DNA of 64,000 nucleotides, taken from the NCBI GenBank assembly GCA_947370975.1, contig CANBNG010000003.1, forward strand, positions 1 through 64,000. The letters run 5' to 3'. Positions 23,971-33,940 of this stretch are shown piece by piece. Made by a program: the position numbers and the translations under genes. The stretch's first letter is position 1. Each line of letters begins with the position of its first letter. The notes under the pieces are model-generated. The model had not been told where the DNA came from. It was given only the letters and a program-made list of their open reading frames with translations, and did not search any database. The DNA comes from Beijerinckiaceae bacterium. Lineage in GTDB: Bacteria > Pseudomonadota > Alphaproteobacteria > Rhizobiales > Beijerinckiaceae.

Positions 23971-25251
23971 ATGGAGTACCGGCGTTTCTTCGGCCAGGCG
24001 ATCGATCGCCTGAAGGCAGAACAGCGCTACCGGGTGTTCGCGGATCTGGAACGCGATGCCTCGCGCTTCCCGCTGGCCACCTGGCATTCCGACAACGGCG
24101 GCCCCTCACGCGAGGTCGTCATCTGGTGTTCCAACGATTATCTGGGCATGGGTCGCCACCCACGCGTGATCGAGGCCATGACCACGGCTGCCGAGCGCCA
24201 TGGCGTGGGCGCGGGCGGCACGCGCAATATTTCGGGCACGAATCACCCGCTCGTCCAGCTTGAGGCTGAACTTGCCGACCTGCACGGCAAGGAGAGCGCG
24301 CTCGCCTTTACCTCCGGCTGGATTTCAAATCTCGCCGCAATCTCGACCATCGCGGAATTGCTGCCCAATTGCCTCATCATTTCGGATGCACTCAACCATA
24401 ATTCGATGATCGAGGGCGTGCGCCGCTCGGGCTGCGAGAAGACGATCTTCCGCCATAACGACACAGCCCATCTCGAAGAAATTCTCATCGCCGCCGGCCC
24501 CGAGCGCGCCAAGCTCGTCGTCTTCGAAAGCCTCTATTCGATGGACGGCGACATTGCGCCCGTCGGCGAAATCGCCGCGCTCTGCAAGAAGCACGGGGCC
24601 CTGTCCTATGTCGATGAAGTCCACGCCGTTGGCCTCTATGGCCCGCGCGGGGGCGGCATTTGCGAGCGCGACAATGTCATGTCGCAGATCGATGTGATCG
24701 AGGGCACGCTCGCCAAGGGTTTTGGCACGCTCGGCGGCTATATTGCGGCCGATCACGTCATCATCGACGCCGTGCGCAGCTATGCGCCCTCTTTCATCTT
24801 CACCACCGCCCTGCCGCCTGCGGTTGCGGCTGCTGCAGGCGCGGCCGTTCGTCAGCTCAAATCCTCGCAGGACGAACGCGATCTGCATCAAAAGCAGGTT
24901 GCCCGCACCAAGGCGGCGCTGGCGGAAGCCGGCATCCCCGTCATGCCAAACCCGTCGCATATCGTGCCGGTGTTCGTGGGCGATGCTGAATTGTGCAAGA
25001 CAGCCAGCGACATTCTGCTGGAGAAGCACGGCATCTATATTCAGCCGATCAATTATCCGACGGTTGCGCGCGGGGCCGAACGCCTGCGCGTTACGCCGAC
25101 GCCCTATCATACGGAAGCCCATATCGTGGCGCTGGTCGAGGCGCTGCGCGATGTCTGGCGGCGGCTCGGCCTGCCCTTCGGGGCCATGCCCCAGGTCGGC
25201 AAGATCGCCGATGACAAGGGCCGGCGACTGAAGATCGTCGCCGCCGAATAG
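23971..25251 (+). CDS. hemA: 5-aminolevulinate synthase
   Basis: Pyridoxal-phosphate enzyme that condenses glycine and succinyl-CoA to 5-aminolevulinate, the first step of tetrapyrrole synthesis in alphaproteobacteria. Start at ATG 23971 (MEYRRFFGQAIDRL) with GAGGA upstream; an adjacent GTG at 23968 is less likely. 427 residues. VIWCSNDYLGMGRHP, GAGGTRNISGTNH, the YVDEVHAVGLYG segment whose Asp binds the PLP ring nitrogen, and the Schiff-base K249 in GTLAKGFGTLGG are all intact. A single-gene transcript judging from its neighbours. Confidence 0.97.
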   Translation: MEYRRFFGQAIDRLKAEQRYRVFADLERDASRFPLATWHSDNGGPSREVVIWCSNDYLGMGRHPRVIEAMTTAAERHGVGAGGTRNISGTNHPLVQLEAELADLHGKESALAFTSGWISNLAAISTIAELLPNCLIISDALNHNSMIEGVRRSGCEKTIFRHNDTAHLEEILIAAGPERAKLVVFESLYSMDGDIAPVGEIAALCKKHGALSYVDEVHAVGLYGPRGGGICERDNVMSQIDVIEGTLAKGFGTLGGYIAADHVIIDAVRSYAPSFIFTTALPPAVAAAAGAAVRQLKSSQDERDLHQKQVARTKAALAEAGIPVMPNPSHIVPVFVGDAELCKTASDILLEKHGIYIQPINYPTVARGAERLRVTPTPYHTEAHIVALVEALRDVWRRLGLPFGAMPQVGKIADDKGRRLKIVAAE

Positions 25252-25259
25252 AGCGACGG

Positions 25260-26330
25260 CTAGAGGCTCTTGCCCTCGCGCTTCATCAGATATTGGATGA
25301 TGAAGGGCAGCGTGAGATTGATCAGGAAATAGCGCGAGAAATGATGCGCGCTGACAAAGAGCGGATCGATGCCAAGGCCGAGCGCCAGCACGATCATCGC
25401 CTCGAGCCCGCCCGGCGCATAGGCAATCAGCGTCGCACCGAATGGCATGCCGAGAAATTGCGAGGCGAAGGTCGCAAAGGCGAAGGTCACAACGAGTGAC
25501 GTGCCGATGGCCAGTGTCGAGGCGAGCAGCGTGCGCCCGAAAAGCGCCCAGTCAAACCCCGCAAAGCGCGACCCGGCCCACGCTCCGATCATGATCTGGC
25601 CCACCAGCATGATCTCGAAGGGCACGCGCCCGGTGGCCACACCCGTCGCATGGATGACGCCCGAGGCGATCATCGCGCCAAAAATCATGCCCCCGCCCAT
25701 CTTCCAGCGCAGGAAGAGAAGACCGAGCGCGACTGACACCACAGCTGTGCCGAGCAGCACGAGCGGCGGATCGTTCACCATCGCAGCGATGGGGCCGAGA
25801 TGGGCGTCCGATTCCATCACGATGATGATGGGCAGCAGCACCACCAGAAAGATCACGCGGATCATCTGCACGATCACGACGCGCGGCGGATCTGCGCCAA
25901 GCGAGAGCGAGACAGAGAGAATATAGGCCATGGAGCCGGGCACAGCCGCCAGCAGGGCCGTCGGTCGTGGCCAGCGCGAGACGAGATTGGACATGGCCAT
26001 GGAGGAGCCCGTCACCGCGACCACGCAGAGCGCCATAATGGCGATACTGGCCGGATAAGAGGCAACATTGCGCAGCATCGCAGGCTCGATGGCCGAGCCG
26101 ATCGACATGCCCGTGATTGCCATGGCGGTGAGGCGCAGGAGATTGCCAAGCGGCGTCGCCCAGCCGAAATAGGACATGAACGCGACCGACAGGACCGCGC
26201 CCGACATGGCGCCGCCCGGAACGCCCAGATGCTGAAACAGCAGCCCGCCCGCAAAAGCGGTCGCCAAAGTCACCATTTGCCCGGTCGGACCCGAGGTCCA
26301 GCGGGAGGATGTATCGGAGCTCTGATCCAT
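25260..26330 (-). CDS. AbrB family membrane protein (ammonia monooxygenase-like annotation group)
   Basis: A 356-residue integral membrane protein with 9-10 spans in two repeats. The N-terminal LATAFAGGLLFQHLGVPGGAMSGA and the central VPGSMAYILSVS segment fit the AbrB duplication family, often misannotated as ammonia monooxygenase regulators. Probably a transporter; substrate unknown. Convergent with hemA with 8 bases between stops. Confidence 0.83.
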   Translation of the reverse strand: MDQSSDTSSRWTSGPTGQMVTLATAFAGGLLFQHLGVPGGAMSGAVLSVAFMSYFGWATPLGNLLRLTAMAITGMSIGSAIEPAMLRNVASYPASIAIMALCVVAVTGSSMAMSNLVSRWPRPTALLAAVPGSMAYILSVSLSLGADPPRVVIVQMIRVIFLVVLLPIIIVMESDAHLGPIAAMVNDPPLVLLGTAVVSVALGLLFLRWKMGGGMIFGAMIASGVIHATGVATGRVPFEIMLVGQIMIGAWAGSRFAGFDWALFGRTLLASTLAIGTSLVVTFAFATFASQFLGMPFGATLIAYAPGGLEAMIVLALGLGIDPLFVSAHHFSRYFLINLTLPFIIQYLMKREGKSL

Positions 26331-26445
26331 GGGCTCCCGGGCTCCGTTGGGACACGTCTTGAATGGGGTGACTGGTGGCCCTTAAACCACCTGCGCCCCG
26401 CGCTCGCAACAGCCAAGGCCAGCGTGCGAGTGCGGGGAGGAATTG

Positions 26446-26870
26446 GCGGGGAAGTTCGCATAACGCCCACCCCGCTCGGCTGCGCCGAGTCGGCCCTCGC
26501 CACAAGGGGGCGGGAATTTGCGCCGCACATGCCAGCTGATCCCCCGCCCCCTTTGCGGGGAGGGGCTGGAGGTGGGGGTCGCGCAATTCGATCCGGAGAA
26601 AGGCGCTCTGAACGCTCTGCTGGCGGGCAAGTTGGCATAACCCCCACCCCGCTCGGCTGCGCCGAGTCGGCCCTCGCCACAAGGGGGCGGGAATTTGCGC
26701 CGCACATGCCAGCTGATCCCCCGCCCCCTTGTGGGGAGGGGCTCGGGGTGGGGGTCGCGCAATTCGATCCGGAAAAAGGCGCACTGAACGCTTTGCTGGC
26801 GGGCAAGTTGGCATAACCCCCACCCCGCTCAGCCTGCGGCTGAGTCCACCCTCCCCGCAAGGGGGAGGGA
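26446..26870. repeat. 177-base intergenic tandem repeat, two full copies and a partial third
   Basis: A unit starting near GGCGGGCAAGTTGGCATAAC is repeated with a period of 177 then 176 bases (phase markers TAAC at 26461, 26638 and 26814). Copies one and two are nearly identical; the third keeps only the first ~60 bases in a diverged form. Each unit contains small palindromes (CTCGGCTGCGCCGAG; CCCC/GGGG clusters). The whole 26331-26945 gap holds no supportable gene. Confidence 0.85.
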
Positions 26871-26945
26871 GTGCAAGTCGGTGCGTGGATTTGGCGTGCG
26901 GAGCGGTGCTAGACTGGCCGCGACACTCCTATTGCCGGAACCGCC

Positions 26946-29900
26946 ATGATTGCAGGATGGGCCGCCTTACTGACCGCGCTGGTCTATCTCTGCGCGCTTT
27001 TTGCCATAGCCCATTATGGCGATACGCAGTCGCGCCGCTTTGCCGGCGCGCGGTGGCGACCCTTCGTCTATGCGATGACGCTTGGCGTCTATTGCACGTC
27101 GTGGACGTTCTTTGGCTCGGTCGGCATTGCCTCCGATAAGGGGCTCGAATTTCTGCCCATCTATATTGGCCCGATCCTCGTCATGGGGTTTGGCTATAAA
27201 TTCATCCAGCGCATCATCCGCCTCTCGAAATCGCAGAACATCACGTCAGTGGCTGATTTCGTCGCCTCCCGCTTTGGCAAGTCGCAGGCGGTGGCGGGCA
27301 TGGTGGCGCTGATTGCCGTCATGGGGGCTGTGCCCTATGTGGCGCTGCAATTGAAGGCCATTGCCTTTTCGCTGACGACCGTGCTCACCTCGCTCGACCT
27401 CAAACATATGGTCGTGCTCGCGCCGGGCACCGGCTCTGTGGCGCTGCTCGTGACGCTGCTGCTTGCGGGCTTCGCCATGGCCTTTGGCACACGCCATATC
27501 GATGCGACCGAGCATCAGGATGGGCTGATGCTCGCGGTGGCCGCCGAATCTCTGGTCAAGCTCGTCGCCTTCGTCTGCGTGGGCGCCTATGTCACCTGGG
27601 GCATGTTCAACGGCTTTGCGGATCTGGCCGAACGCGCCAGCGCCTTTCCCAAGCTCAGAGCCATTCTCGCAGACCCGCCCGATCTCGATATTTCCATAAC
27701 AACGACACTGCTCTCGGCCTGCTGCATCGTGCTGCTGCCGCGCCAGTTTCATGTGACGGTGGTGGAGAACCGCGACGAACGCGATGTCGCCAAGGCGGCA
27801 TGGATGTTCCCGCTCTATCTCGTGGCGATCAACATATTCGTCATTCCACTGGCCATTGCCGGCCGCCTGCTGCTGCCCGATGGCGCCATCAACCGCGACA
27901 TGACCGTGCTCGCGCTGCCCCTGCTCGATCAGTCCGGCCTTGTCACATTGATCGGCCTTGTGGGCGGGCTCTCGGCTGCAACCGCCATGGTGGTTGTCTC
28001 GAGCGTCGCGCTCTCGATCATGATCTCGAACGATCTCGTCGTGCCCACATTGCTGCGCAACCAGAGCATGCGCACCTGGATCGAGGCGCGCGATCTCGGC
28101 TCCCTGATCCTGATGATCCGTCGCCTTTCGATCGTCACCATTCTGATGATGGGCTTTGGTTACTTCAGCCTCGCGGGCGAGGCGCAGCTGGCGCAGATCG
28201 GCCTGCTTTCCTTTGCCGCCATATCGCAGATCGCGCCGGCCTTTGTCGGCGGCCTCATCTGGCGGGGCGCCAATGCACGCGGCGCGATAGCGGGATTGAC
28301 GGTGGGCATTGCGATCTGGGCCTATACGCTGCTGCTGCCATCGCTCGACACAGGCCAGCTTGGGCTTGAATCGCTTGTCGCCAATGGCCCGCTGGGACTG
28401 AGCTATCTTCGTCCCACTGCGCTCTTTGGCCTCGATATGCCGCGGCTTGTGCATGGGGTCATCTGGAGCCTGTCGTTCAACATTCTGGCCTTTGTCAGCT
28501 TCTCGCTCACCCGCCATCCCACCGCCATCGAGCGGTTGCAGGCGCAGATCTTTGTCGGCGCAAACAACAAGCCGACTGCGCCCATCTTCCGCATCTGGGG
28601 CGGCGGGGTGACGGCACGCGAGCTCGAGGCAACCGTCGGGCGCTATCTCGGCGTGGAACATACGCGCCAGGCATTTGAAAGCTTCATGACGTCGCGCGGG
28701 CTCAGCTTCTCGCAAACCATCGAAGCCGACATTCATCTGCTGCGCTTTTCAGAACATCTCCTCGCCTCCGCCATTGGCGCGGCCTCATCGCGGCTTGTGC
28801 TCTCGATCCTGCTGCGGCGGCGCAATCTTTCGCGCGGCGCGGCGCTGCGGCTCATCGACGATGCCGCATCGACGCTGCAACAGAACCGCGACATGCTTCA
28901 ATATGCGCTCGATTTCGCGCGCCAGGGCATTACCGTCTGCGACCGCGATCTGCGTCTCATCTGCTGGAACCGCGAGTTCGGCGACCTCTTCGCACTGCCG
29001 GCAGAAAAACTGCGCATCGGCATCGGCCTTGAAGACATTGTGCGCTTCAATGCATCGCGCGGCATTTATGGGCCGGGGCCTGTGGAGGATTATATCGAGG
29101 CGCGGCTCGAAACGCTCGTCAATGACAGCGAGCCCTTCCGCCTGCGGCTTTATCCGCCTGTCAGCTGCGTCATCGAAATCCGTTCCTCGCGCCTGCCCGA
29201 TGGCGGCATTGTGACGACCTATACGGATGTGTCGGAAGCGGTCGCCGCCGAAGAAGCGCTGGGGCGCACCAATGAAACGCTCGAACAGCGCGTGCGCGCG
29301 CGCACCGAGGAACTGGTGCTCCTCAACGGCGAACTCGCGCGCGCCAAGGGTGAGGCGGACGATGCCAATCTTTCAAAAACCCGCTTTCTTGCGGCCGCAA
29401 GCCACGACATTCTGCAACCGCTGAACGCCGCGCGACTCTATGCAACCTCGTTGCGCGAACGCATGGAAAGCGACAGCGCGCCGGCAGCGGCGAGCCCTGA
29501 ATCGCTGGTGCGCAATCTCGATGCCTCGCTTGAGGCGGTCGAGGAAATTCTGACCGCCCTGCTCGACATGTCGCGTCTGGATTCGGGTGCGATGAAGGCC
29601 GAGCTCAGCAATTTCCGCATCGAGGATATTCTCAAGCAATTGCGCATCGAATTTGCGCCCCAGGCGCGCGAGCGCGGTCTTGAACTCATCTTCGTGCCAA
29701 GCTCAGTGACCGTGCGTTCCGACCGCCGCCTGCTGCGCCGCCTTTTGCAGAACCTGATTTCAAACGCGATCAAATATACCCCGCGCGGTCGCGTCGTCGT
29801 GGGCTGTCGGCGCGCAGGCGAGCATGTTCGCGTCGAGGTCTGGGATACCGGGCTCGGCATCCCGCTCGCCAAGCAGAAGAGCGTGTTCCAGGAATTCGAG

Positions 29901-30491
29901 CGCCTTGCGCCAGCGGCCAAAACCGCGCCGGGGCTTGGCCTTGGCCTCTCCATAGTCGAGCGGTTGAGCAAGGTGCTCGACCATCGCATCATCCTGCGCT
30001 CGGTACCGGGTGCGGGCTCGGTCTTTGGCGTGGAACTGCCCGCTGTGGTGGCTGCGCCCTTCACCTCGGTGAGCGACGAGACGCCAGCCATGGCCCATCA
30101 GCCGCTGGCCGGATTGATTGTGCTGGCCATCGACAACGAGCCGCGCATTCTGGAAGGGATGCATGCGCTGCTGGGTGGCTGGGGATGCAGGATCATCACT
30201 GCCGCGAATGAGGCCGAAGCCGGTGCTGCGCTTGCCGCCCGCGAACTTCTGCCCGATGTCCTGATCGCCGATTATCATCTCGACGAAACCGATGGCCTGA
30301 GCCTGATCGCCTCGCTGCGCGACAAGATCGGTGCGCCGCTGCCAGCCATTCTCATCACGGCCGACCGCACGCCCGAGGTGCGCAATCTGGCTGCGAGCAA
30401 GGATATTCGCGTGCTCAACAAGCCGCTGAAACCTGCGGCGCTACGCTCGCTGCTGAGCCAATGGCGCGTCACCATCGGCGCAGCAGAATGA
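26946..30491 (+). CDS. hybrid sensor histidine kinase with SLC5-like transporter domain and receiver
   Basis: 1181 residues. Residues 1 to about 500 form 12-13 membrane spans of a sodium/solute symporter (PutP/SLC5) fold. A linker follows, then a PAS domain (about 650-760), a coiled coil (EEALGRTNETLEQRVRARTEELV), the HisKA domain with H820 in ASHDILQPLN, a HATPase_c domain (NLISNAIKYTPRG, GLGLGLSIVERL), and a C-terminal receiver with phosphoacceptor D1109 in LIADYHLDET. This is the CbrA/NahK-like architecture in which the transporter part may sense or import a nutrient. It likely signals to a separate NarL-type regulator; one is encoded at 47739-48410. The gene's end abuts the fatty-acid oxidation operon. 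Confidence 0.93.
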   Translation: MIAGWAALLTALVYLCALFAIAHYGDTQSRRFAGARWRPFVYAMTLGVYCTSWTFFGSVGIASDKGLEFLPIYIGPILVMGFGYKFIQRIIRLSKSQNITSVADFVASRFGKSQAVAGMVALIAVMGAVPYVALQLKAIAFSLTTVLTSLDLKHMVVLAPGTGSVALLVTLLLAGFAMAFGTRHIDATEHQDGLMLAVAAESLVKLVAFVCVGAYVTWGMFNGFADLAERASAFPKLRAILADPPDLDISITTTLLSACCIVLLPRQFHVTVVENRDERDVAKAAWMFPLYLVAINIFVIPLAIAGRLLLPDGAINRDMTVLALPLLDQSGLVTLIGLVGGLSAATAMVVVSSVALSIMISNDLVVPTLLRNQSMRTWIEARDLGSLILMIRRLSIVTILMMGFGYFSLAGEAQLAQIGLLSFAAISQIAPAFVGGLIWRGANARGAIAGLTVGIAIWAYTLLLPSLDTGQLGLESLVANGPLGLSYLRPTALFGLDMPRLVHGVIWSLSFNILAFVSFSLTRHPTAIERLQAQIFVGANNKPTAPIFRIWGGGVTARELEATVGRYLGVEHTRQAFESFMTSRGLSFSQTIEADIHLLRFSEHLLASAIGAASSRLVLSILLRRRNLSRGAALRLIDDAASTLQQNRDMLQYALDFARQGITVCDRDLRLICWNREFGDLFALPAEKLRIGIGLEDIVRFNASRGIYGPGPVEDYIEARLETLVNDSEPFRLRLYPPVSCVIEIRSSRLPDGGIVTTYTDVSEAVAAEEALGRTNETLEQRVRARTEELVLLNGELARAKGEADDANLSKTRFLAAASHDILQPLNAARLYATSLRERMESDSAPAAASPESLVRNLDASLEAVEEILTALLDMSRLDSGAMKAELSNFRIEDILKQLRIEFAPQARERGLELIFVPSSVTVRSDRRLLRRLLQNLISNAIKYTPRGRVVVGCRRAGEHVRVEVWDTGLGIPLAKQKSVFQEFERLAPAAKTAPGLGLGLSIVERLSKVLDHRIILRSVPGAGSVFGVELPAVVAAPFTSVSDETPAMAHQPLAGLIVLAIDNEPRILEGMHALLGGWGCRIITAANEAEAGAALAARELLPDVLIADYHLDETDGLSLIASLRDKIGAPLPAILITADRTPEVRNLAASKDIRVLNKPLKPAALRSLLSQWRVTIGAAE

Positions 30492-32699
30492 TCAGGCGGC
30501 GGCTTTGCGCGCCCCAAACCGCCCGTAGAAGGTTTCGTGCTTCATGGCCATGTCAATCAGGAGTTCGGTTGGCGTGAAACGCGGCCCATAGGCCTTGGCC
30601 AGACGGTCACACAGCAGCACGAATTCGGGCACGCCCATGCCATCGATATAACTGAGCGTTCCGCCCGTGAACGGGGCAAAACCAAAGCCGAGGATCGAGC
30701 CGACATCGGCCTCGCGCGGATCGGTGATGACGCCCTCCTCCACCGTGCGTGCAGCCTCCAGCGCCTGCGTCACAAGAAAGCGCAATTTCATATCCTCGAT
30801 GTTCAGCGCATCGGGATCGGCTTTCACGCTTTGCAGATCCGCCAAGCCCGGCCACAGGCTTTTTCCGCCCTTGTCGGGATAATCGTAAAAGCCCTTGGCG
30901 TTCTTGCGGCCAAGCCGTCCGTGACGATTGACGAGATCGTCGAGCAAACGCTCCTGCTGCGCATCAATGGCCTGCGCGCCGAGATCGGCCTTGGTCGCCT
31001 GCAAGATCCTCCAAGCGAGATCGAGCGCAACTTCATCGTTGAGCGACAGAGGCCCGACCGGCATGCCGGCCATACGCGCGACATTTTCGATCATCGCGGG
31101 CGGCACGCCCTCAGCAAACATCAGATGGCCCTCGCGGACATAATTCAGCACGCAGCGATTGGCGTAAAAGCCGCGTGAATCATTGACCACAATCGGCGTC
31201 TTGCGCAGGAGGCGCACGAAATCGAGCGCAGTCGCCAGCGCACGGTCGCCGGTTTTCTCGCCCAATATCACTTCGACCAGCATCATCCGTTCGACAGGCG
31301 AAAAGAAATGCAGGCCGATGACATTTTCAGGCGTCGCCGCATTTTGCGCGAGCGAGGTAATCGGTAGTGTCGAGGTGTTGGAGGCGAAAATAGTGCCCGG
31401 GCGCATGGCGGCCTGCGCCTTGTGAATAGCTTCGGCCTTCACATTGCGATCTTCAAACACCGCTTCGATCACGAGATCGCAGTCGCCAAGCCCCGCATAA
31501 TCATCGCTGGGTGCGATGCGCGCGAGCAGGCTGTCGCGCTCGGCGGTTTTTGCGCGGCCCTTGGCGATCTGCTCCGACATGAGCTTGTGGGAATGCGCCT
31601 TGCCCTTGTCGGCGGCTTCCAGCGTGCGGTCGATCAGCACGACATCGACACCATTGAGCGCAGCCACATAGGCAATGCTCGCGCCCATGAACCCCGCGCC
31701 GATAATGCCGACCTTGCCAATCCTTGCCTGCGGCTCGCCCTTGGGCCTGCGCGCGCCCTTGTTGAGTTCGCCCATGGAGACGAAGAGCGAGCGGATCATC
31801 GCGCGCGCCTCCTGCGAGCGCAGGATATGGGCAAACCAGCGGCTCTCGACCTTGAGCGCGAGATCCATCGGCAATTGCAGGCCTTCATAGACGGCATGCA
31901 GAATGGCCTTGGCTGCTGGATAATTATCCTGCGTCTCGCGGCGATAAATCGCATTGGCCGCAGGCCAGACCATCATGCCGGCCGGCGAGAACACGCGGCC
32001 CGAGGGCGCGCGGAATTTCGGATCGTCCCATGGCGCAAGGCCTTTGTTGCCCGCAGCGATCCATTCCTTGGCGCTTGCCAGCAATTCGTCTCTTGGCACG
32101 ATTGCATGGACAAGGCCCATGGCTTTGGCCGCCTGCGGGCGCAGCTGCTCGCCCTTGAACAGCATTTGCAGGGCCTCGCCCGTCTGCATGAGACGCGCTA
32201 CGCGCTGCGTGCCGCCAGCGCCCGGAAACAGACCGACCTTGATTTCCGGCAGGCCGACGCGCGTCTTGGGATTATCCGTCACGATCCGCTGATGGCAGGC
32301 CAGCGCAAGCTCGAAAGCCCCGCCAAGACATGTGCCATCGATCGCCGCGACCCAGGGTTTGCCGCTGGTCTCGAGCTTGCGATAGAGCAGGCTGAGCCGA
32401 CGCGAGCCATCGAAGAAAGCTGCCATGGCAGCCTCTTGCCCCTGCGTCTGCACCATCTCGACATAGCGGCGGCCCGAAGCCTCCAGCATGCCAAGATCAG
32501 CGCCGCCCGAAAAGGCGTCCTTTCCGGACATGATCACGCAGCCCTTGATTGCGGTCTGCGCGCCCACATGGCCAATGACGGCTTCAAGCTCATCCATCAC
32601 CTGTTCGGTGATGACATTCATCGAGCGGCCCGGCATGTCCCAGAGCAGGGTCGCAATGCCCTGCGCGTCGAGATCGAAGCGGAAATTGATGAGGTTCAT
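30492..32699 (-). CDS. bifunctional enoyl-CoA hydratase/3-hydroxyacyl-CoA dehydrogenase
   Basis: 735 residues with an N-terminal crotonase domain (KGCVIMSGKDAFSGGADLG, the GTCLGGAFELALACH oxyanion region) and a C-terminal dehydrogenase with the NAD-binding GIIGAGFMGASIAYVAA, DLVIEAVFEDRNVK and FFSPVERMMLVEVI segments. It carries out hydration and NAD-dependent oxidation in beta-oxidation (FadJ/FadB-like alpha subunit). It is the last gene of the operon acd-thiolase-fadJ-like, 19 bases after the thiolase gene, and its stop meets the end of the histidine kinase gene. Confidence 0.95.
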   Translation of the reverse strand: MNLINFRFDLDAQGIATLLWDMPGRSMNVITEQVMDELEAVIGHVGAQTAIKGCVIMSGKDAFSGGADLGMLEASGRRYVEMVQTQGQEAAMAAFFDGSRRLSLLYRKLETSGKPWVAAIDGTCLGGAFELALACHQRIVTDNPKTRVGLPEIKVGLFPGAGGTQRVARLMQTGEALQMLFKGEQLRPQAAKAMGLVHAIVPRDELLASAKEWIAAGNKGLAPWDDPKFRAPSGRVFSPAGMMVWPAANAIYRRETQDNYPAAKAILHAVYEGLQLPMDLALKVESRWFAHILRSQEARAMIRSLFVSMGELNKGARRPKGEPQARIGKVGIIGAGFMGASIAYVAALNGVDVVLIDRTLEAADKGKAHSHKLMSEQIAKGRAKTAERDSLLARIAPSDDYAGLGDCDLVIEAVFEDRNVKAEAIHKAQAAMRPGTIFASNTSTLPITSLAQNAATPENVIGLHFFSPVERMMLVEVILGEKTGDRALATALDFVRLLRKTPIVVNDSRGFYANRCVLNYVREGHLMFAEGVPPAMIENVARMAGMPVGPLSLNDEVALDLAWRILQATKADLGAQAIDAQQERLLDDLVNRHGRLGRKNAKGFYDYPDKGGKSLWPGLADLQSVKADPDALNIEDMKLRFLVTQALEAARTVEEGVITDPREADVGSILGFGFAPFTGGTLSYIDGMGVPEFVLLCDRLAKAYGPRFTPTELLIDMAMKHETFYGRFGARKAAA

Positions 32700-32718
32700 G
32701 TATGTCTCCCGCCGGTTT

Positions 32719-33927
32719 TCAGACGCGCTCGATGATGGTCGCCGTGCCCATGCCAGCGCCGATGCACAAGGTCACCAGCGCGGTCGATTTGCCGCTGCGT
32801 TCCAGCTCGTCGAGCACCGTGCCGATGAGCATGGCTCCGGTTGCGCCAAGCGGATGCCCAAGCGCAATCGCCCCGCCATTCACATTGACGCGCGCCGCAT
32901 CGAGATCGAAAGCCTGCATGAAACGCAGCACAACCGAGGCGAAAGCCTCGTTGACCTCGAAGAGATCGATATCGCCAATGCTCATGCCGGCGCGCTTGAG
33001 AACCTTGCGCGTGACATCGACCGGCCCGGTGAGCATGAGGGCAGGTTCAGACCCGATATTGGCAAAGGCGCGAATGCGCGCGCGCGGCTTCAGGCCAGCG
33101 GCTTTGCCGGCCTCGCCATTGCCGACAAGCACCGCCGCCGCACCATCGACAATGCCAGACGAATTGCCGGCATGATGCACATGGCGGAGTCTTTCGATTT
33201 CGGGATGGGCCTGAATGGCAACGGCATTGAAGCCGCCTTGCTCGGCCATCATCACGAAGGAGGGTTTCAATTGCGCGAGCGAGGCCAGGTCGGTTGCCGG
33301 GCGCATATGTTCGTCGCGCGCCAGAATCGTCAGCCCGTTGATATCGCGCACCGGCACAACGGAGGCATTGAAATGCCCATTGTCCCAGGCCGCCGCCGCA
33401 CGCCTCTGGCTCTGCACCGCATAGGCATCTACCTGCTCGCGCGAGAAGCCGTATTTCGTCGCGATGAGATCGGCTGAAATGCCCTGCGGCATGAAATAAG
33501 AGGGAATGGCAATCGCCGGATCGACCGGCCATGCGCCGCCGGACGCGCCAATGCCGACGCGGCTCATGCTCTCCACGCCCCCGCCAATCGCCATGTCATG
33601 CTGCCCAGCCATCACTTGCGCGGCGGCAAAATTCACAGCATCGAGTCCAGACGCGCAAAAGCGATTGATCTGAATGCCGGGAACCTCGTTGCCATAGCCA
33701 GAGGCAAGAGCTGCAGCGCGCGCAATATCGCCGCCCGCCTCCCCGACCGGATCGACGCAGCCCAGAATGACATCATCGACAAGCTGCGTGTCGAGATGGC
33801 TGCGCAGGCGCAGCGCGGTCAACGCGCTTGTGGCAAGGCCCAGCGTCGAGACTTCATGCAAGGCCCCGTCGGGCTTGCCGCGTCCGCGCGGCGTGCGCAC
33901 ATGGTCATAGATGAAAGCATCGGCCAT
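32719..33927 (-). CDS. acetyl-CoA acyltransferase (thiolase)
   Basis: Start at 33927 (MADAFIYDHVRTPRGRGKPDG) with GGGAG upstream; 402 residues. Active-site cysteine C91 in NRFCASGLDAV, the ALGHPLGATGA histidine motif and the C-terminal CIGAGMG cysteine are all present. The opening RTPRGRGKPDGALHEV is typical of degradative thiolases in alphaproteobacterial beta-oxidation operons. It cleaves 3-ketoacyl-CoA to acetyl-CoA and a shortened acyl-CoA, completing the cycle with its operon partners. Confidence 0.95.
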   Translation of the reverse strand: MADAFIYDHVRTPRGRGKPDGALHEVSTLGLATSALTALRLRSHLDTQLVDDVILGCVDPVGEAGGDIARAAALASGYGNEVPGIQINRFCASGLDAVNFAAAQVMAGQHDMAIGGGVESMSRVGIGASGGAWPVDPAIAIPSYFMPQGISADLIATKYGFSREQVDAYAVQSQRRAAAAWDNGHFNASVVPVRDINGLTILARDEHMRPATDLASLAQLKPSFVMMAEQGGFNAVAIQAHPEIERLRHVHHAGNSSGIVDGAAAVLVGNGEAGKAAGLKPRARIRAFANIGSEPALMLTGPVDVTRKVLKRAGMSIGDIDLFEVNEAFASVVLRFMQAFDLDAARVNVNGGAIALGHPLGATGAMLIGTVLDELERSGKSTALVTLCIGAGMGTATIIERV

Positions 33928-33940
33928 CAGCGCTCTCCCG

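Noticed and set aside
26446..26870. CRISPR array
   Set aside because: Repeats are 176-177 bases long and adjacent to each other, with no 25-40 base repeats separated by unique spacers and no cas genes.
27246..28736. 496-residue minus-strand frame within the histidine kinase gene
   Set aside because: Antisense to a well-supported transporter-kinase domain; composition is Gln/His/Arg-rich without any recognisable domain.
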